DNA from: JBDWFY01 sp039976075
GTDB lineage: Bacteria > Pseudomonadota > Alphaproteobacteria > Rhizobiales > Stappiaceae
Reading direction: 5' to 3'
Assembly: GCA_039976075.1 (NCBI GenBank)
Contig: JBDWFY010000013.1
Span: 434,001 to 498,000, forward strand
Length of the DNA: 64,000 nucleotides
The notes beneath the pieces are model-generated. The model was not told the DNA's origin. It was given only the letters and a program-made list of their open reading frames with translations, and searched no databases. Positions 35,103-44,481 of the stretch are shown one piece after another; within the stretch, counting starts at the first letter, position 1, and each line of letters begins with the position of its first letter. Made by a program: the position numbers and the translations under genes.

Positions 35103-35190
35103 CCGTATCCTGAAAGTGTCGGATCACCTTTGTGAAAAGGATACGCATCAAAACAAAGACTTGAGGCTTGTTACGCAATCCAGGGATCGC
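35103..35190 (-). repeat. Interspersed palindromic repeat, copy B
   Basis: Core at 35134-35164 reads, on the minus strand, CTTTGTTTTGATGCGTATCC in its centre and agrees with copy A at 27 of 31 bases. The distal hairpin arms GCGTATCC and GGATACGG are still pairable; the first palindrome is decayed. It lies between trpF and trpB, so it would be inside the trp transcript. Confidence 0.78.
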
Positions 35191-35264
35191 GAGATCTGCT
35201 TTGGGTCACCGAAATAGGTTTCAATGCCCCTCTTAGAACATTATCCGATTAATTGGAATGCATT

Positions 35265-35924
35265 CTAACCCGCGTCCGCATTTCTCACGGCTGCGGCAAA
35301 AGCCCTGATTTTGTCGAGGTCCTTGATACCTTTTCCGCTTTCAATTCCAGATGAGACGTCAACCGCAGCCGGTCTGGTGATGTGTATGGCCTCGGCGACG
35401 TTGTCCTTGTCCAGACCGCCAGATAGTACAATCGGTTTGCCCAATTCCAGATTTTCCATCAGATGCCAGTCAAATGCCGCACCGTTTCCACCTGGCAACA
35501 CTGAATCCTTGGGCGGTTTTGCATCGAACAAAAACCTGTCCACGACGTGCTTGTAGTCGTCAAGCTGTGCGAGGTCTTCCCGCGTCGAAATCCCGAAGGC
35601 TTTCATGACAGGGAGGTCGAATTTCTTCTTGATTTGCGCAACCCGATCCGGCGTTTCCTTGCCATGCAGTTGGATCCAGTCAGGTTTAAGAACATCAACG
35701 ATTCGAGAATGACCTTCATCATCCATATTGACTGTCAGCGCAATAATTTCCGTCGTATGCGCCGTCTGTCGTCTGATGATCTGAGCCAACTTGGCGGCGC
35801 TCTGCGGCGACACATACCGTGGGCTTGGCTCGAAAAAATTTAGCCCAATCATTTCGGCATCGACATCCAATGCCGCTTGAACGGAAGCTTCCGTCGACAA
35901 TCCGCAGAGTTTGATGGCAGTCAT
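35265..35924 (-). CDS. trpF: Phosphoribosylanthranilate isomerase
   Basis: Amadori rearrangement of phosphoribosylanthranilate in tryptophan synthesis. The 219-residue TIM barrel begins MTAIKLCGLSTEASVQAA with catalytic C7; GLNFFEPSPRYVS, WIQLHGKETP and PIVLSGGLDKDNV follow, with DVSSGIESGKGIKD as the aspartate/phosphate motif near the end. First gene of the trpF-trpB-trpA group. 108 bp from the end of maeB's region upstream. Confidence 0.95.
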   Translation of the reverse strand: MTAIKLCGLSTEASVQAALDVDAEMIGLNFFEPSPRYVSPQSAAKLAQIIRRQTAHTTEIIALTVNMDDEGHSRIVDVLKPDWIQLHGKETPDRVAQIKKKFDLPVMKAFGISTREDLAQLDDYKHVVDRFLFDAKPPKDSVLPGGNGAAFDWHLMENLELGKPIVLSGGLDKDNVAEAIHITRPAAVDVSSGIESGKGIKDLDKIRAFAAAVRNADAG

Positions 35925-36032
35925 GACAAACCCGATCTAAGTGCAATTTCAGCAAAAGTGAGGATCGCCCTTGCTGTTCGACAAAGGCGATAAACACATA
36001 CATGGAGCGTCTTCAACCAATGCTGTAGCCGC

Positions 36033-38312
36033 TCAGGTTACATTATAGGCAGCAATCGCGGCCATATTGACCAATTCGCTGTCTTTGGCGCCCATGGGCA
36101 CTATCTGAACCGGTTTGTCCAGTCCGACAAGGAGGGGGCCGATCACCGTCGATCCGCCAAGTTCCTGAAGCATCTTCGTCGATATGGACGCAGAGTGAAA
36201 AGCAGGCATGATCAGAACATTGGCCGGACCCGTCAGGCGGCAGAACGGATAGGATGCCATCTTGTCGACATTGAGAGCGACATCAGCGCCCATTTCTCCA
36301 TCATATTCGAAATCAACCCTGCGGCGATCGAGTATTTGGACGGCTTCCTGCACCCGCTCAGCCCGTTCCCCTTTAGGATGGCCGAAGGTTGAATAGGCAA
36401 GCATGGCGACCCGGGGTTCATAACCCAGCCGCCGGGCAACATGTGCAGCTTCCTCCGCGATACCGGCCAATTCCTCAGAATTGGGCATATCGTGCACCGT
36501 CGTGTCTGCAACAAGTACCGTGCGACCCCGGGCAAGAGCAATGGAAACGCCAATCACACGATGGCCAGGCTTTGTATCGATGATCTGCCTGACGGTATCC
36601 AGTGCGACCGAATAATTTCGCGTCATTCCGGTAACCATCGCATCAGCATCCCCGCGGGCGACCATGATGGCGCCCCAGTAGTTCCGATCATTGTTGACCA
36701 GCCGCTGGCAGTCACGCAGCAGAAAGCCTTTGCGTTGCATCCGCGCAAATAGATGATCGGCGTAGACGGTGTTTTTGTTGGATGCACGGGCGTTTTCGAT
36801 GACGATTCCATGGCGCAACTCAATCCCGGCGCTGGCCGCCGTCGCCCGGATTTCATCTTCCCTGCCAATCAGAATGGCGGTGCCCAGACCCTGCGAGACA
36901 AAACTTTGTGCCGCTCTGATAACCGGTTCTTCCTCTCCCTCAGCAAACACCACTTTTTTGGGTTGCTGGCGAACTTTTGTGAAAATGCGTTGCAATGTAC
37001 CGGCGACGGGATCGCGGCGTGCCGAAAGTTGGGCGGTATAGGATTCCATATCGACAATCGGTCGGCGGGCAACTCCTGAATCAACAGCTGCTTTGGCAAC
37101 AGCGGGTGGGATGGCGGAAACCAGTCGAGGATCAAACGGTACCGGAATAATGTAATTCGGACCGAATTTGGGACGATTGCCGCGATAGGCCGCAGCGACT
37201 TCATCGGGTACGTCCTCCCGAGCAAGATCTGCCAGGGCGTGGGCGCAGGCGACTTTCATTTCGTCGTTGATTGTTGTCGCAAGAACGTCGAGCGCTCCCC
37301 GGAAAATATAGGGAAACCCGAGAACATTGTTCACCTGGTTGGGATAATCCGAACGACCGGTCGCGACGATGGCGTCGTCACGAATTTCGGCGGCCTCCTC
37401 CGGTGTGATCTCCGGATCGGGATTGGCCATGGCGAAAATAATCGGATTAGGTGCCATTGCTCGGAGCATATCCTCCGTCAGTGCTCCTTTGACGGACACA
37501 CCCAAAAACACGTCGGCTCCCTTCATGGCATCATAGAGGCTGCGATCCTTGGTCTTGATTGCATGGGCGCTTTTCCATTGGTTTATCCCCTCTTCGCGGC
37601 CCTGATAGATCACGCCTTTGGTGTCACAAAGAGTGACGTTTTCATGAGGAACGCCCATTGCCTTTATCAGTTCGATACAGGCAATGCCTGCCGCGCCGGC
37701 TCCATTGCAGACGATTTTGGTGTCCTTCATGTCGCGATCTGTCAGATGCAGGGCGTTGATCAGACCCGCAGCGGCAATGATCGCTGTCCCGTGCTGATCA
37801 TCATGAAAAACCGGAATGTCCATGAGCTCGCGCAGGCGCTGTTCAATGATGAAACAATCCGGTGCCTTGATATCTTCCAGATTTATGCCGCCAAAGGTTG
37901 GACCAAGATACCGGACGCAGTTGATGAAAGCGTCAACATCCTGCGTGTCGATTTCCAAATCTATCGAGTCAACGTCGGCGAACCGCTTGAAGAGAACGGC
38001 TTTCCCTTCCATCACCGGTTTTGAGGCCAGTGCGCCAAGATTTCCTAGGCCGAGAATGGCCGACCCGTTGGAAATCACCGCTACCATGTTGCCGCGATTG
38101 GTGTAATCGAATGATTTTGATGGATCTTCAGCAATCGCTCGAACCGGGACGGCCACACCGGGAGAATAGGCCAGAGACAAATCCCGTTGTGTTGCCATCG
38201 GTTTCGTTGGTGTGATCTCCAACTTTCCCGGGCGTCCTTCCTGGTGAAACTGAAGCGCTTCCTGATCGGTGAATGTAGGACTGGCGCCTGCTGATTTTTT
38301 ACTGTCGGACAT
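36033..38312 (-). CDS. maeB: NADP-dependent malic enzyme with phosphotransacetylase-like domain
   Basis: Oxidatively decarboxylates malate to pyruvate. The 759 residues are two domains: malic enzyme (about 1-430) with SLAYSPGVAVP, the metal/substrate block DIKAPDCFIIEQRLRE and the dinucleotide motif VCNGAGAAGIACIEL, then a phosphotransacetylase-like domain (about 440-759) with VFAEGEEEPVIRAA and LLVGLDKPVQIVP. The fused tail is regulatory, not an active Pta, in the S. meliloti enzymes. Divergent from mutS. Confidence 0.94.
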   Translation of the reverse strand: MSDSKKSAGASPTFTDQEALQFHQEGRPGKLEITPTKPMATQRDLSLAYSPGVAVPVRAIAEDPSKSFDYTNRGNMVAVISNGSAILGLGNLGALASKPVMEGKAVLFKRFADVDSIDLEIDTQDVDAFINCVRYLGPTFGGINLEDIKAPDCFIIEQRLRELMDIPVFHDDQHGTAIIAAAGLINALHLTDRDMKDTKIVCNGAGAAGIACIELIKAMGVPHENVTLCDTKGVIYQGREEGINQWKSAHAIKTKDRSLYDAMKGADVFLGVSVKGALTEDMLRAMAPNPIIFAMANPDPEITPEEAAEIRDDAIVATGRSDYPNQVNNVLGFPYIFRGALDVLATTINDEMKVACAHALADLAREDVPDEVAAAYRGNRPKFGPNYIIPVPFDPRLVSAIPPAVAKAAVDSGVARRPIVDMESYTAQLSARRDPVAGTLQRIFTKVRQQPKKVVFAEGEEEPVIRAAQSFVSQGLGTAILIGREDEIRATAASAGIELRHGIVIENARASNKNTVYADHLFARMQRKGFLLRDCQRLVNNDRNYWGAIMVARGDADAMVTGMTRNYSVALDTVRQIIDTKPGHRVIGVSIALARGRTVLVADTTVHDMPNSEELAGIAEEAAHVARRLGYEPRVAMLAYSTFGHPKGERAERVQEAVQILDRRRVDFEYDGEMGADVALNVDKMASYPFCRLTGPANVLIMPAFHSASISTKMLQELGGSTVIGPLLVGLDKPVQIVPMGAKDSELVNMAAIAAYNVT

Positions 38313-38604
38313 GTTTCATCCCAGAAAAGAGTTTTCAGTATTGCCCGGTGAGGGGTACGAACGCTGGAGCTTATCCCCCGAAAAGGAGGGCTACAACTGT
38401 CTAATCGATTGAGATTGAATCAAAATTTCCAGCATGGTTGGTGCTGGAGTTTTGGTTTTAGTCACTTGGGGTTCTTTCCCAGCAGGTGACTATGATGATA
38501 GGAACGACAAATTCACTGCACTAACTGCCAACTCGCCGCACTTGCTGCTCACCGACCAAACCTGATGCCAATTTTTCACACTAGAGGCCAACTCTTCACA
38601 CCAG

Positions 38605-41340
38605 ATGATCGTGTCCATGCCAAAAACTGCTGCGAAAAAGACCGGAGACGCTCCTGCGCGCTTGACGCCCATGATGGAGCAGTATCTGGAAATAAAGACC
38701 GCCAATCAGGACAGTTTGCTGTTCTATCGGATGGGCGATTTTTACGAGTTGTTTTTTGAAGATGCCGTCACGGCGTCTCAGGCACTGGGCATTACCCTCA
38801 CAAAACGCGGAAAACATCTGGGGGATGACATCCCGATGTGCGGTGTGCCTGTCCATGCAGCGGATAACTATCTTCAGAATTTAATCAAGCGCGGGTTTCG
38901 GGTTGCCGTTTGCGAGCAGACTGAAAACCCTGCTGAAGCCAAGAAGCGAGGGGCGAAGTCTGTCGTGCGCCGCGATGTTGTCCGGCTCGTAACACCAGGC
39001 ACGCTGACAGAAGACAGCCTGCTCGACGCAAGCAGGAACAATTTTCTGGCGGCTGTTTGCCGTCTGGGGGGTGAGAGCCAGGGCGGAATTTTCGGAATTG
39101 CCTTTATCGATATCTCCACCGGTGCATTTCGGGTGACAGAAAGTAGTCTTGGAATGCTTGCTGCGGAGTTATCGCGCATCGATCCCAGTGAAATTGTTAT
39201 CCCGGATCAATTGGATTCTGATCCGGATTTGCGTGTGATTTTCGAGAGTTTGCGTGGAACAGTTGCACCTGTGGCGCGCTCGTTTTTCGATGGAACAACA
39301 GCTCCAGGCCGCGTGGCCAAATTTTTTGACGTCAAAACGCTTGACGGGTTTGGACATTTTTCCAGAGCGGAAACCGCCGCTGCCGCCGGTGCGATCGCTT
39401 ATGTTGAATTGACCCAGATTGGAGAGCGCCCCTCACTGGACCCTCCGCAGCGAGATGACCTATCCGCAGCGATGCAGATAGATCCGGCGACGCGGGGCAA
39501 TCTTGAATTGATGCGAACCCTCACCGGGGAGCGTTCAGGCAGTCTTCTGTCTGCGATTGACAAAACTGTCACGAATGGCGGTTCCAGGGTTCTTGCCTCC
39601 CGTCTGGCTGCGCCGCTGGTTGATCCGGCCCTGATTGCTGATCGACATGATGCCCTCGATTTTTTTATCGACGATTTGATTTTACGGGAGAAACTGCAAA
39701 AGGCTTTGCGGGCAGCACCTGATATGCCGCGCGCCTTGTCCCGCCTGGCATTGAACAGGGGAGGCCCGCGTGACTTGGGTGTCATTCGGTTTGGGCTGGA
39801 AGCCGCACAGGAAATAGCAGCGTTGCTTTCTGAGAGTACGCGCCCACTTCCCAGAGAACTATCGCAGGCATCAGAAGCCTTGAGCCGGTCGCCCGTTGAT
39901 GTGGCACGGGAACTGGAGGCAGCGCTTGGTGATGACATGCCTCTTTTGAAACGCGATGGAGGATTTGTTCGAAGCGGTTACCACGAGGTGCTTGATGAGC
40001 AACGCGGTTTGCGCGATGAAAGCCGGAAGGTCATAGCCGGATTGCAAGCTGAATATGGTACGTTAGTTGGTGTCAAGGCACTGAAAATAAAACATAATAA
40101 TGTCCTTGGGTGGTTTATAGAAGTCCCTGTGGGCCATGCCGAAAAGCTGACGGATGATGACCATCGAGACCAGTTCATTCACCGCCAGACCCTGGCTGGC
40201 GTTATGCGGTTTACCACACCGGCGTTAGCGGATCTGGAATCCCGAATTGCCAACGCCGGCGGTCGCGCACTGGCGATTGAACTTGAAGCGTTTGATCGGC
40301 TGGCTGCGGATATCGTTGAAAAAGGAGAGGCTATCAAGGCTGCCTCCGATGCTCTGGACGTGCTTGATGTTTCCTCCGCACTCGCTCTGTTGGCGACATC
40401 CGAGGGATATGTTCGGCCAAAAATCGATGCTTCTCTCGCCTTTCAAATTGAAGGGGGACGTCATCCTGTTGTCGAGCAGGCGCTGCGTAAAGAGAGCGGC
40501 GATCCGTTTGTTGCCAATAATGCCGATTTGGGTCCTGGCGCCGAGCAGTCAAATGGCCAAATCTGGCTGATCACCGGTCCTAACATGGCCGGTAAATCGA
40601 CGTTTTTACGCCAAAATGCGCTTATTGGAATATTGGCACAGATGGGTTCGTTTGTACCGGCAACATCAGCGCATATTGGTGTCATTGACCGCCTCTTCTC
40701 CCGGGTTGGTGCCGCGGATGATCTAGCGCGCGGCCGGTCGACATTCATGGTGGAGATGGTTGAAACGGCGGCGATTCTCAATCAGGCAGGCGAGCGATCT
40801 TTGGTCATTCTCGATGAAATCGGTCGCGGGACGGCGACGTTTGATGGATTGTCGATTGCGTGGGCGGCGATTGAAAACCTGCATGAGGTCAATCGCTCTC
40901 GTGCGTTGTTTGCGACCCATTATCATGAATTGACGGCCTTATCGCAGCGGCTCGATCGATTGGCCAATGCCACCGTAAAAGTGAAAGAGTGGAAAGGCGA
41001 TGTTGTTTTTCTGCATGAAATCGTGCCAGGCGCAGCGGATCGTTCCTACGGTATCCAGGTCGCGAAGTTGGCAGGTTTGCCCCCAGCTGTGGTCAATCGC
41101 GCCAAGACCGTTTTGACACAACTGGAAGAAAATGATCGCCGGGCGCCCGCGGAAACCATCATTGACGATCTACCGCTTTTTGCGGCGGTAAACACAGTAT
41201 CTGCAGATACTAGAGTAGGCGTTGTCGATAATGGATTGGTGGAGCTGATTGACGGGATCGACCCCGATGATCTGACGCCACGCGCGGCTCTGGAAGCACT
41301 CTATCAGATCAAGGCCAAAAGAGCTGATGGAACGTCCTGA
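38605..41340 (+). CDS. mutS: DNA mismatch repair protein MutS
   Basis: Recognises mismatches and small loops and starts repair with MutL. The 911 residues start near MPKTAAKKTGDAPARLTPMMEQYLEIK; the mismatch-binding FYRMGDFYELFFEDA motif is near residue 45, and the ATPase has P-loop GPNMAGKST near 658-665, followed by LDEIGRGTATFDG and FATHYHELT. Start could be ATG 38605 or ATG 38617; no clear ribosome site decides. Bidirectional terminator downstream. Confidence 0.96.
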   Translation: MIVSMPKTAAKKTGDAPARLTPMMEQYLEIKTANQDSLLFYRMGDFYELFFEDAVTASQALGITLTKRGKHLGDDIPMCGVPVHAADNYLQNLIKRGFRVAVCEQTENPAEAKKRGAKSVVRRDVVRLVTPGTLTEDSLLDASRNNFLAAVCRLGGESQGGIFGIAFIDISTGAFRVTESSLGMLAAELSRIDPSEIVIPDQLDSDPDLRVIFESLRGTVAPVARSFFDGTTAPGRVAKFFDVKTLDGFGHFSRAETAAAAGAIAYVELTQIGERPSLDPPQRDDLSAAMQIDPATRGNLELMRTLTGERSGSLLSAIDKTVTNGGSRVLASRLAAPLVDPALIADRHDALDFFIDDLILREKLQKALRAAPDMPRALSRLALNRGGPRDLGVIRFGLEAAQEIAALLSESTRPLPRELSQASEALSRSPVDVARELEAALGDDMPLLKRDGGFVRSGYHEVLDEQRGLRDESRKVIAGLQAEYGTLVGVKALKIKHNNVLGWFIEVPVGHAEKLTDDDHRDQFIHRQTLAGVMRFTTPALADLESRIANAGGRALAIELEAFDRLAADIVEKGEAIKAASDALDVLDVSSALALLATSEGYVRPKIDASLAFQIEGGRHPVVEQALRKESGDPFVANNADLGPGAEQSNGQIWLITGPNMAGKSTFLRQNALIGILAQMGSFVPATSAHIGVIDRLFSRVGAADDLARGRSTFMVEMVETAAILNQAGERSLVILDEIGRGTATFDGLSIAWAAIENLHEVNRSRALFATHYHELTALSQRLDRLANATVKVKEWKGDVVFLHEIVPGAADRSYGIQVAKLAGLPPAVVNRAKTVLTQLEENDRRAPAETIIDDLPLFAAVNTVSADTRVGVVDNGLVELIDGIDPDDLTPRAALEALYQIKAKRADGTS

Positions 41341-41366
41341 AGGTCATGTGCCTGTCGCGTGAAATG

Positions 41367-41401
41367 AAATCGCCCCGATCAAATAAAGACCGGGGCGATT
41401 T
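41367..41401. terminator. Bidirectional terminator between mutS and phaZ
   Basis: AAATCGCCCCG (41367-41377) and CGGGGCGATTT (41391-41401) form a perfect 11-bp stem. T-rich and A-rich flanks allow it to stop convergent transcription from both mutS and the depolymerase gene. Confidence 0.85.
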
Positions 41402-41428
41402 ATCGAAACCCATCGAACTAATATCGTT

Positions 41429-42988
41429 TTAAGCGTCAGCCAGGCCTCTCGCCTGCTCAATCCATTTATCGCGATTGATCCGGCCCTTGAAGGCCAGTTT
41501 GTCGTCCAGCTCTGAAATGTGGGTCTTTTCAAGACCGGCGATTTGCCAATAATGAAAAATTCCGATTTCGTTGAGCGTTTTCTCCAGCTTTGGCCCCACA
41601 CCTGAGATCAGTTTCAGGTCGTCGGCCGCCCCTTTTGGTTTTGATAGCAGCATGGCTGCCAGTGTTTTTCGCGATTGTTTTTTGCGCGGCTGGCTGGACT
41701 TCTTGACGAGAGCCGGCCGTACCTTTTTAGGGGGTGTTTCAGTCTTTATGCCTGCGGCGCCGTCATGTGTAAGGATAAAGTCTGAAATCCGCGGTGCAAT
41801 TTCTGACCGGAATCGCGAGCCGTTAAACACGCCATAATGGCCAACACCCGGCTGCAGGTAGTGCGCGCGTTTGTCTTCGGGAATATTGCTGCATATCCGG
41901 TGTGCTGCTTCTGTCTGCCCGACCCCGGAAATATCATCCTTTTCTCCCTCGACGGTGAAGAGGGCGGTATTTCGAATGGCCGTTGTGTCGACCTGCTTCC
42001 CATGGTGGGTCATTTTGCCATTGGGCAGCGCATGGTCGATAAACACGGCTTTGACAGTCTGCAGATAGAATTCTGCAGTGAGGTCCATGACAGCGAGATA
42101 TTCATCGTAGAAGTCGCGATGCCTTTCTGCACTGTCGCCATCTCCTTCGACAAGGTGCTGGAACAGATCCTGGTGTGCCGAAACATGTCGATCAAGATTC
42201 ATGCTCATGAAGCCCGAAAGCTGCAGGAACCCAGGATACACATCCCGCATAAAACCAGGATGCGGAAAGGGCACTTTCATGATCACGTTGTTCTCGAACC
42301 AATCCATGCCTTTTTCTTCGGCTAGGTTGTTAACCGCTGTGGGGTTAACGCGCGTGTCGATTGGGCCGCCCATCAATGTCATTGTTGACGGGGCGTAAGG
42401 ATCGTCTTGCTCTTCCATGACCGCAACCGCCGCCAGAACCGGTACAGAAGGCTGGCAGACAGCGAGAACATGGGTATCTGGACCCAATTTGTGCAGCATC
42501 GAAATCACGTAATCGATATAGTCGTCCAGATCGAACTTCCCGTCGGTCAGCGGGACCATACGCGCATCGATCCAGTCTGTAATATAGACTTCATGGTTCT
42601 GCATGAGCGTTTCGACAGTGCCCCGAAGCAAGGTCGAATAGTGACCGGACATAGGAGCAACGATCAGTAACTTCGGATTTTGCTTGTGATTTGACGGCAT
42701 AATCCGTTCAAAGTGAATGAGATTGGCAAAGGGCCGTTTCCAGACGATCTTTTCCCGAACGGGCACCCGAATGCCATCTACCGTTGTCTCATTCAGATCG
42801 AAAACCGGTTTGCTGTACCGGCGAGTTGTCCGCTCAAACAGTTCGCAGCTTGCGGCAACGCTTCGCCCAAAGGTTGTGTGTGACAATGGATTAATTGGGT
42901 TTTTGAAGTAGTATCGCGTCATATCCGCAGCCGCGCGGAGTGGACTGAGAGCGGCGTGGTTCATTTCATAGAGATGATAATAAGGCAC
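41429..42988 (-). CDS. phaZ: Intracellular polyhydroxyalkanoate depolymerase with C-terminal helix-hairpin-helix domain
   Basis: Hydrolyses stored poly-3-hydroxybutyrate. Read from GTG 42988 (GGGGAA upstream) as (V)PYYHLYEMNHAALSPLRAAAD, the typical PhaZ start, it has 519 residues. The nucleophile is cysteine, C178, in HVLAVCQPSVPVL; GVGHYGVFNG holds the catalytic histidine. A Lys/Arg/Pro linker then leads to a domain at about 453-519 (DDLKLISGVGPKLEKTLNEIG) of the helix-hairpin-helix kind more often seen at the end of NuoE and some ribosomal proteins L21 in alphaproteobacteria. A frame 23 codons longer is open. Confidence 0.88.
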   Translation of the reverse strand: MPYYHLYEMNHAALSPLRAAADMTRYYFKNPINPLSHTTFGRSVAASCELFERTTRRYSKPVFDLNETTVDGIRVPVREKIVWKRPFANLIHFERIMPSNHKQNPKLLIVAPMSGHYSTLLRGTVETLMQNHEVYITDWIDARMVPLTDGKFDLDDYIDYVISMLHKLGPDTHVLAVCQPSVPVLAAVAVMEEQDDPYAPSTMTLMGGPIDTRVNPTAVNNLAEEKGMDWFENNVIMKVPFPHPGFMRDVYPGFLQLSGFMSMNLDRHVSAHQDLFQHLVEGDGDSAERHRDFYDEYLAVMDLTAEFYLQTVKAVFIDHALPNGKMTHHGKQVDTTAIRNTALFTVEGEKDDISGVGQTEAAHRICSNIPEDKRAHYLQPGVGHYGVFNGSRFRSEIAPRISDFILTHDGAAGIKTETPPKKVRPALVKKSSQPRKKQSRKTLAAMLLSKPKGAADDLKLISGVGPKLEKTLNEIGIFHYWQIAGLEKTHISELDDKLAFKGRINRDKWIEQARGLADA

Positions 42989-43308
42989 GTAATCTATTCC
43001 CCAGTATCTTCTGTTGATGAGAAGAAGCCCTCTCCTTCTTGTGCATTGCAGCAGCATAGTTCATTTTTGTCCGATTGGACAATATGTACTGAAGTTTAAG
43101 AGATTAGCCTCTGGAAAAATGAGGAATTGTAGAGCTGCGTGACGGATACATCACAGTATTTCACGGCATCGCAACAAAAATATAGGGCCGTGCAGCATGG
43201 TATTTGAGAAGACCTGACGAAATCGTGAAGAAACGTCTTCGAAGACTACTTGGCGGCGACCATGATTCCTTTTGGAGATTTTATAACAAATGCCTGGCTT
43301 GATAATTT
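42989..43308. other. Intergenic region between phaZ and hemW
   Basis: The 320-bp gap upstream of phaZ has a TGC-N3-GCA palindrome at 43042-43050 (TGCATTGCA, followed by GCAGCA) and an inverted repeat TTGTCC-GATT-GGACAA at 43067-43082. These are candidate operator sites for phaZ. No gene is supported. Confidence 0.45.
43067..43082. promoter_or_regulatory. Inverted repeat upstream of phaZ
   Basis: TTGTCCGATTGGACAA is a perfect 6-bp inverted repeat with a four-base spacer, about 80 bp before the phaZ start. A dimeric regulator could bind. Next to it a TGC-N3-GCA element recalls the PhaR site of PHA-storing bacteria. Confidence 0.4.
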
Positions 43309-44481
43309 TTAGGCAGCCAGATCAGCAACAACTGCATCCAGAACAAAAAAGCCATCTCTGGTTGCTCTGATCCTTCTATTGCCGATCCTGGAGACCAGCC
43401 CATAGGAGATAAGCTCTTCGATTTTATCGGGATCAAGCTCTCTGCCTGACAAGTCACGGTATCGCAGGAAATCGACACCTTCCACCATGCGCAGCGCCAT
43501 CAGTAGATATTCATCGCCGGTTTCTTCATCGTTGAGGCGGTCGAGCACTGTTATGCCATGTTGATTATTCTCAACCGCCTCCAGCCAATTCTCCGGGTTT
43601 TTCTCCGTCGCCGTGGCGTATCGGTGACCGTCAATCTCGACCCTGCCATGGGCACCGGGTCCGACGCCGACATAATCACCATATCGCCAGTAGGTCAGAT
43701 TGTGACGGCACTGAGCATCTTTGCGCGCATGATTTGAAATCTCATAGGCGGGCATTCCGTTAAGGTCGCAAATCTCCTGAGTCACTTCATAAAAGTCCGC
43801 CCCTTCATCTTGGCTGGGAACAATGAGTTTGCCTGCCTGATGTAAATCGTAAAATGGTGTGTCCCGTTCAATTGTCAGCTGGTAAAGCGACAGGTGGTCT
43901 GCTGCATAATCAAGGGCTTGCGCCAGCTCGTCCCGCCAGCCATTTACGGTCTGATCAGGACGGGCATAAATGAGATCGAAGGACATGCGGTCGAATATGT
44001 CGCGTGCAATTCCAATTGCCCTCATTGCACTGTCAACATCGTGCAGTCGTCCCAATCGCCGCAAGTCTTTGTCATTCAACGCCTGAACGCCCAAAGAGAC
44101 GCGGTTGACGCCCGCACTGCGATATCCGGCGAAACGTCCCGCTTCGACGCTGGAGGGGTTGGCCTCAAGCGTGATCTCTACATCTTCGGACACGGTCCAC
44201 TGCTGTGCTATCGCCTCGAGAATACCCTCGACCGTCTGAGGGGCCATCAGAGAGGGTGTGCCGCCGCCAATGAAGATTGACCCCACTGCACCGCCCTTGG
44301 CCTTTTCGGCCATGTAAGCCAATTCGGATTTGAACGCCGTCAAATAGCGCCTCTGGTCGATTTTGTGGTGCCGGACGTGAGAGTTGAAGTCGCAATACGG
44401 GCATTTGGCAGCGCAGAACGGCCAATGGACATAAATGCCAAATCCAGGATTGTCAGGAGCGTTCAAGACTGTTTCAGACAC
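43309..44481 (-). CDS. hemW: Radical SAM haem chaperone HemW
   Basis: Radical-SAM protein of the HemN/HemW group, thought to insert haem into respiratory proteins. From GTG 44481 it has 390 residues, with the 4Fe-4S motif C23-x3-C27-x2-C30 in VHWPFCAAKCPYCDF, GGGTPSLM and YEISNHARKDAQC. The usual extra HemN features are absent, so HemW is preferred over coproporphyrinogen dehydrogenase. A longer frame upstream overlaps rdgB and is not family-like. It overlaps rdgB by 19 bp. Confidence 0.9.
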   Translation of the reverse strand: MSETVLNAPDNPGFGIYVHWPFCAAKCPYCDFNSHVRHHKIDQRRYLTAFKSELAYMAEKAKGGAVGSIFIGGGTPSLMAPQTVEGILEAIAQQWTVSEDVEITLEANPSSVEAGRFAGYRSAGVNRVSLGVQALNDKDLRRLGRLHDVDSAMRAIGIARDIFDRMSFDLIYARPDQTVNGWRDELAQALDYAADHLSLYQLTIERDTPFYDLHQAGKLIVPSQDEGADFYEVTQEICDLNGMPAYEISNHARKDAQCRHNLTYWRYGDYVGVGPGAHGRVEIDGHRYATATEKNPENWLEAVENNQHGITVLDRLNDEETGDEYLLMALRMVEGVDFLRYRDLSGRELDPDKIEELISYGLVSRIGNRRIRATRDGFFVLDAVVADLAA

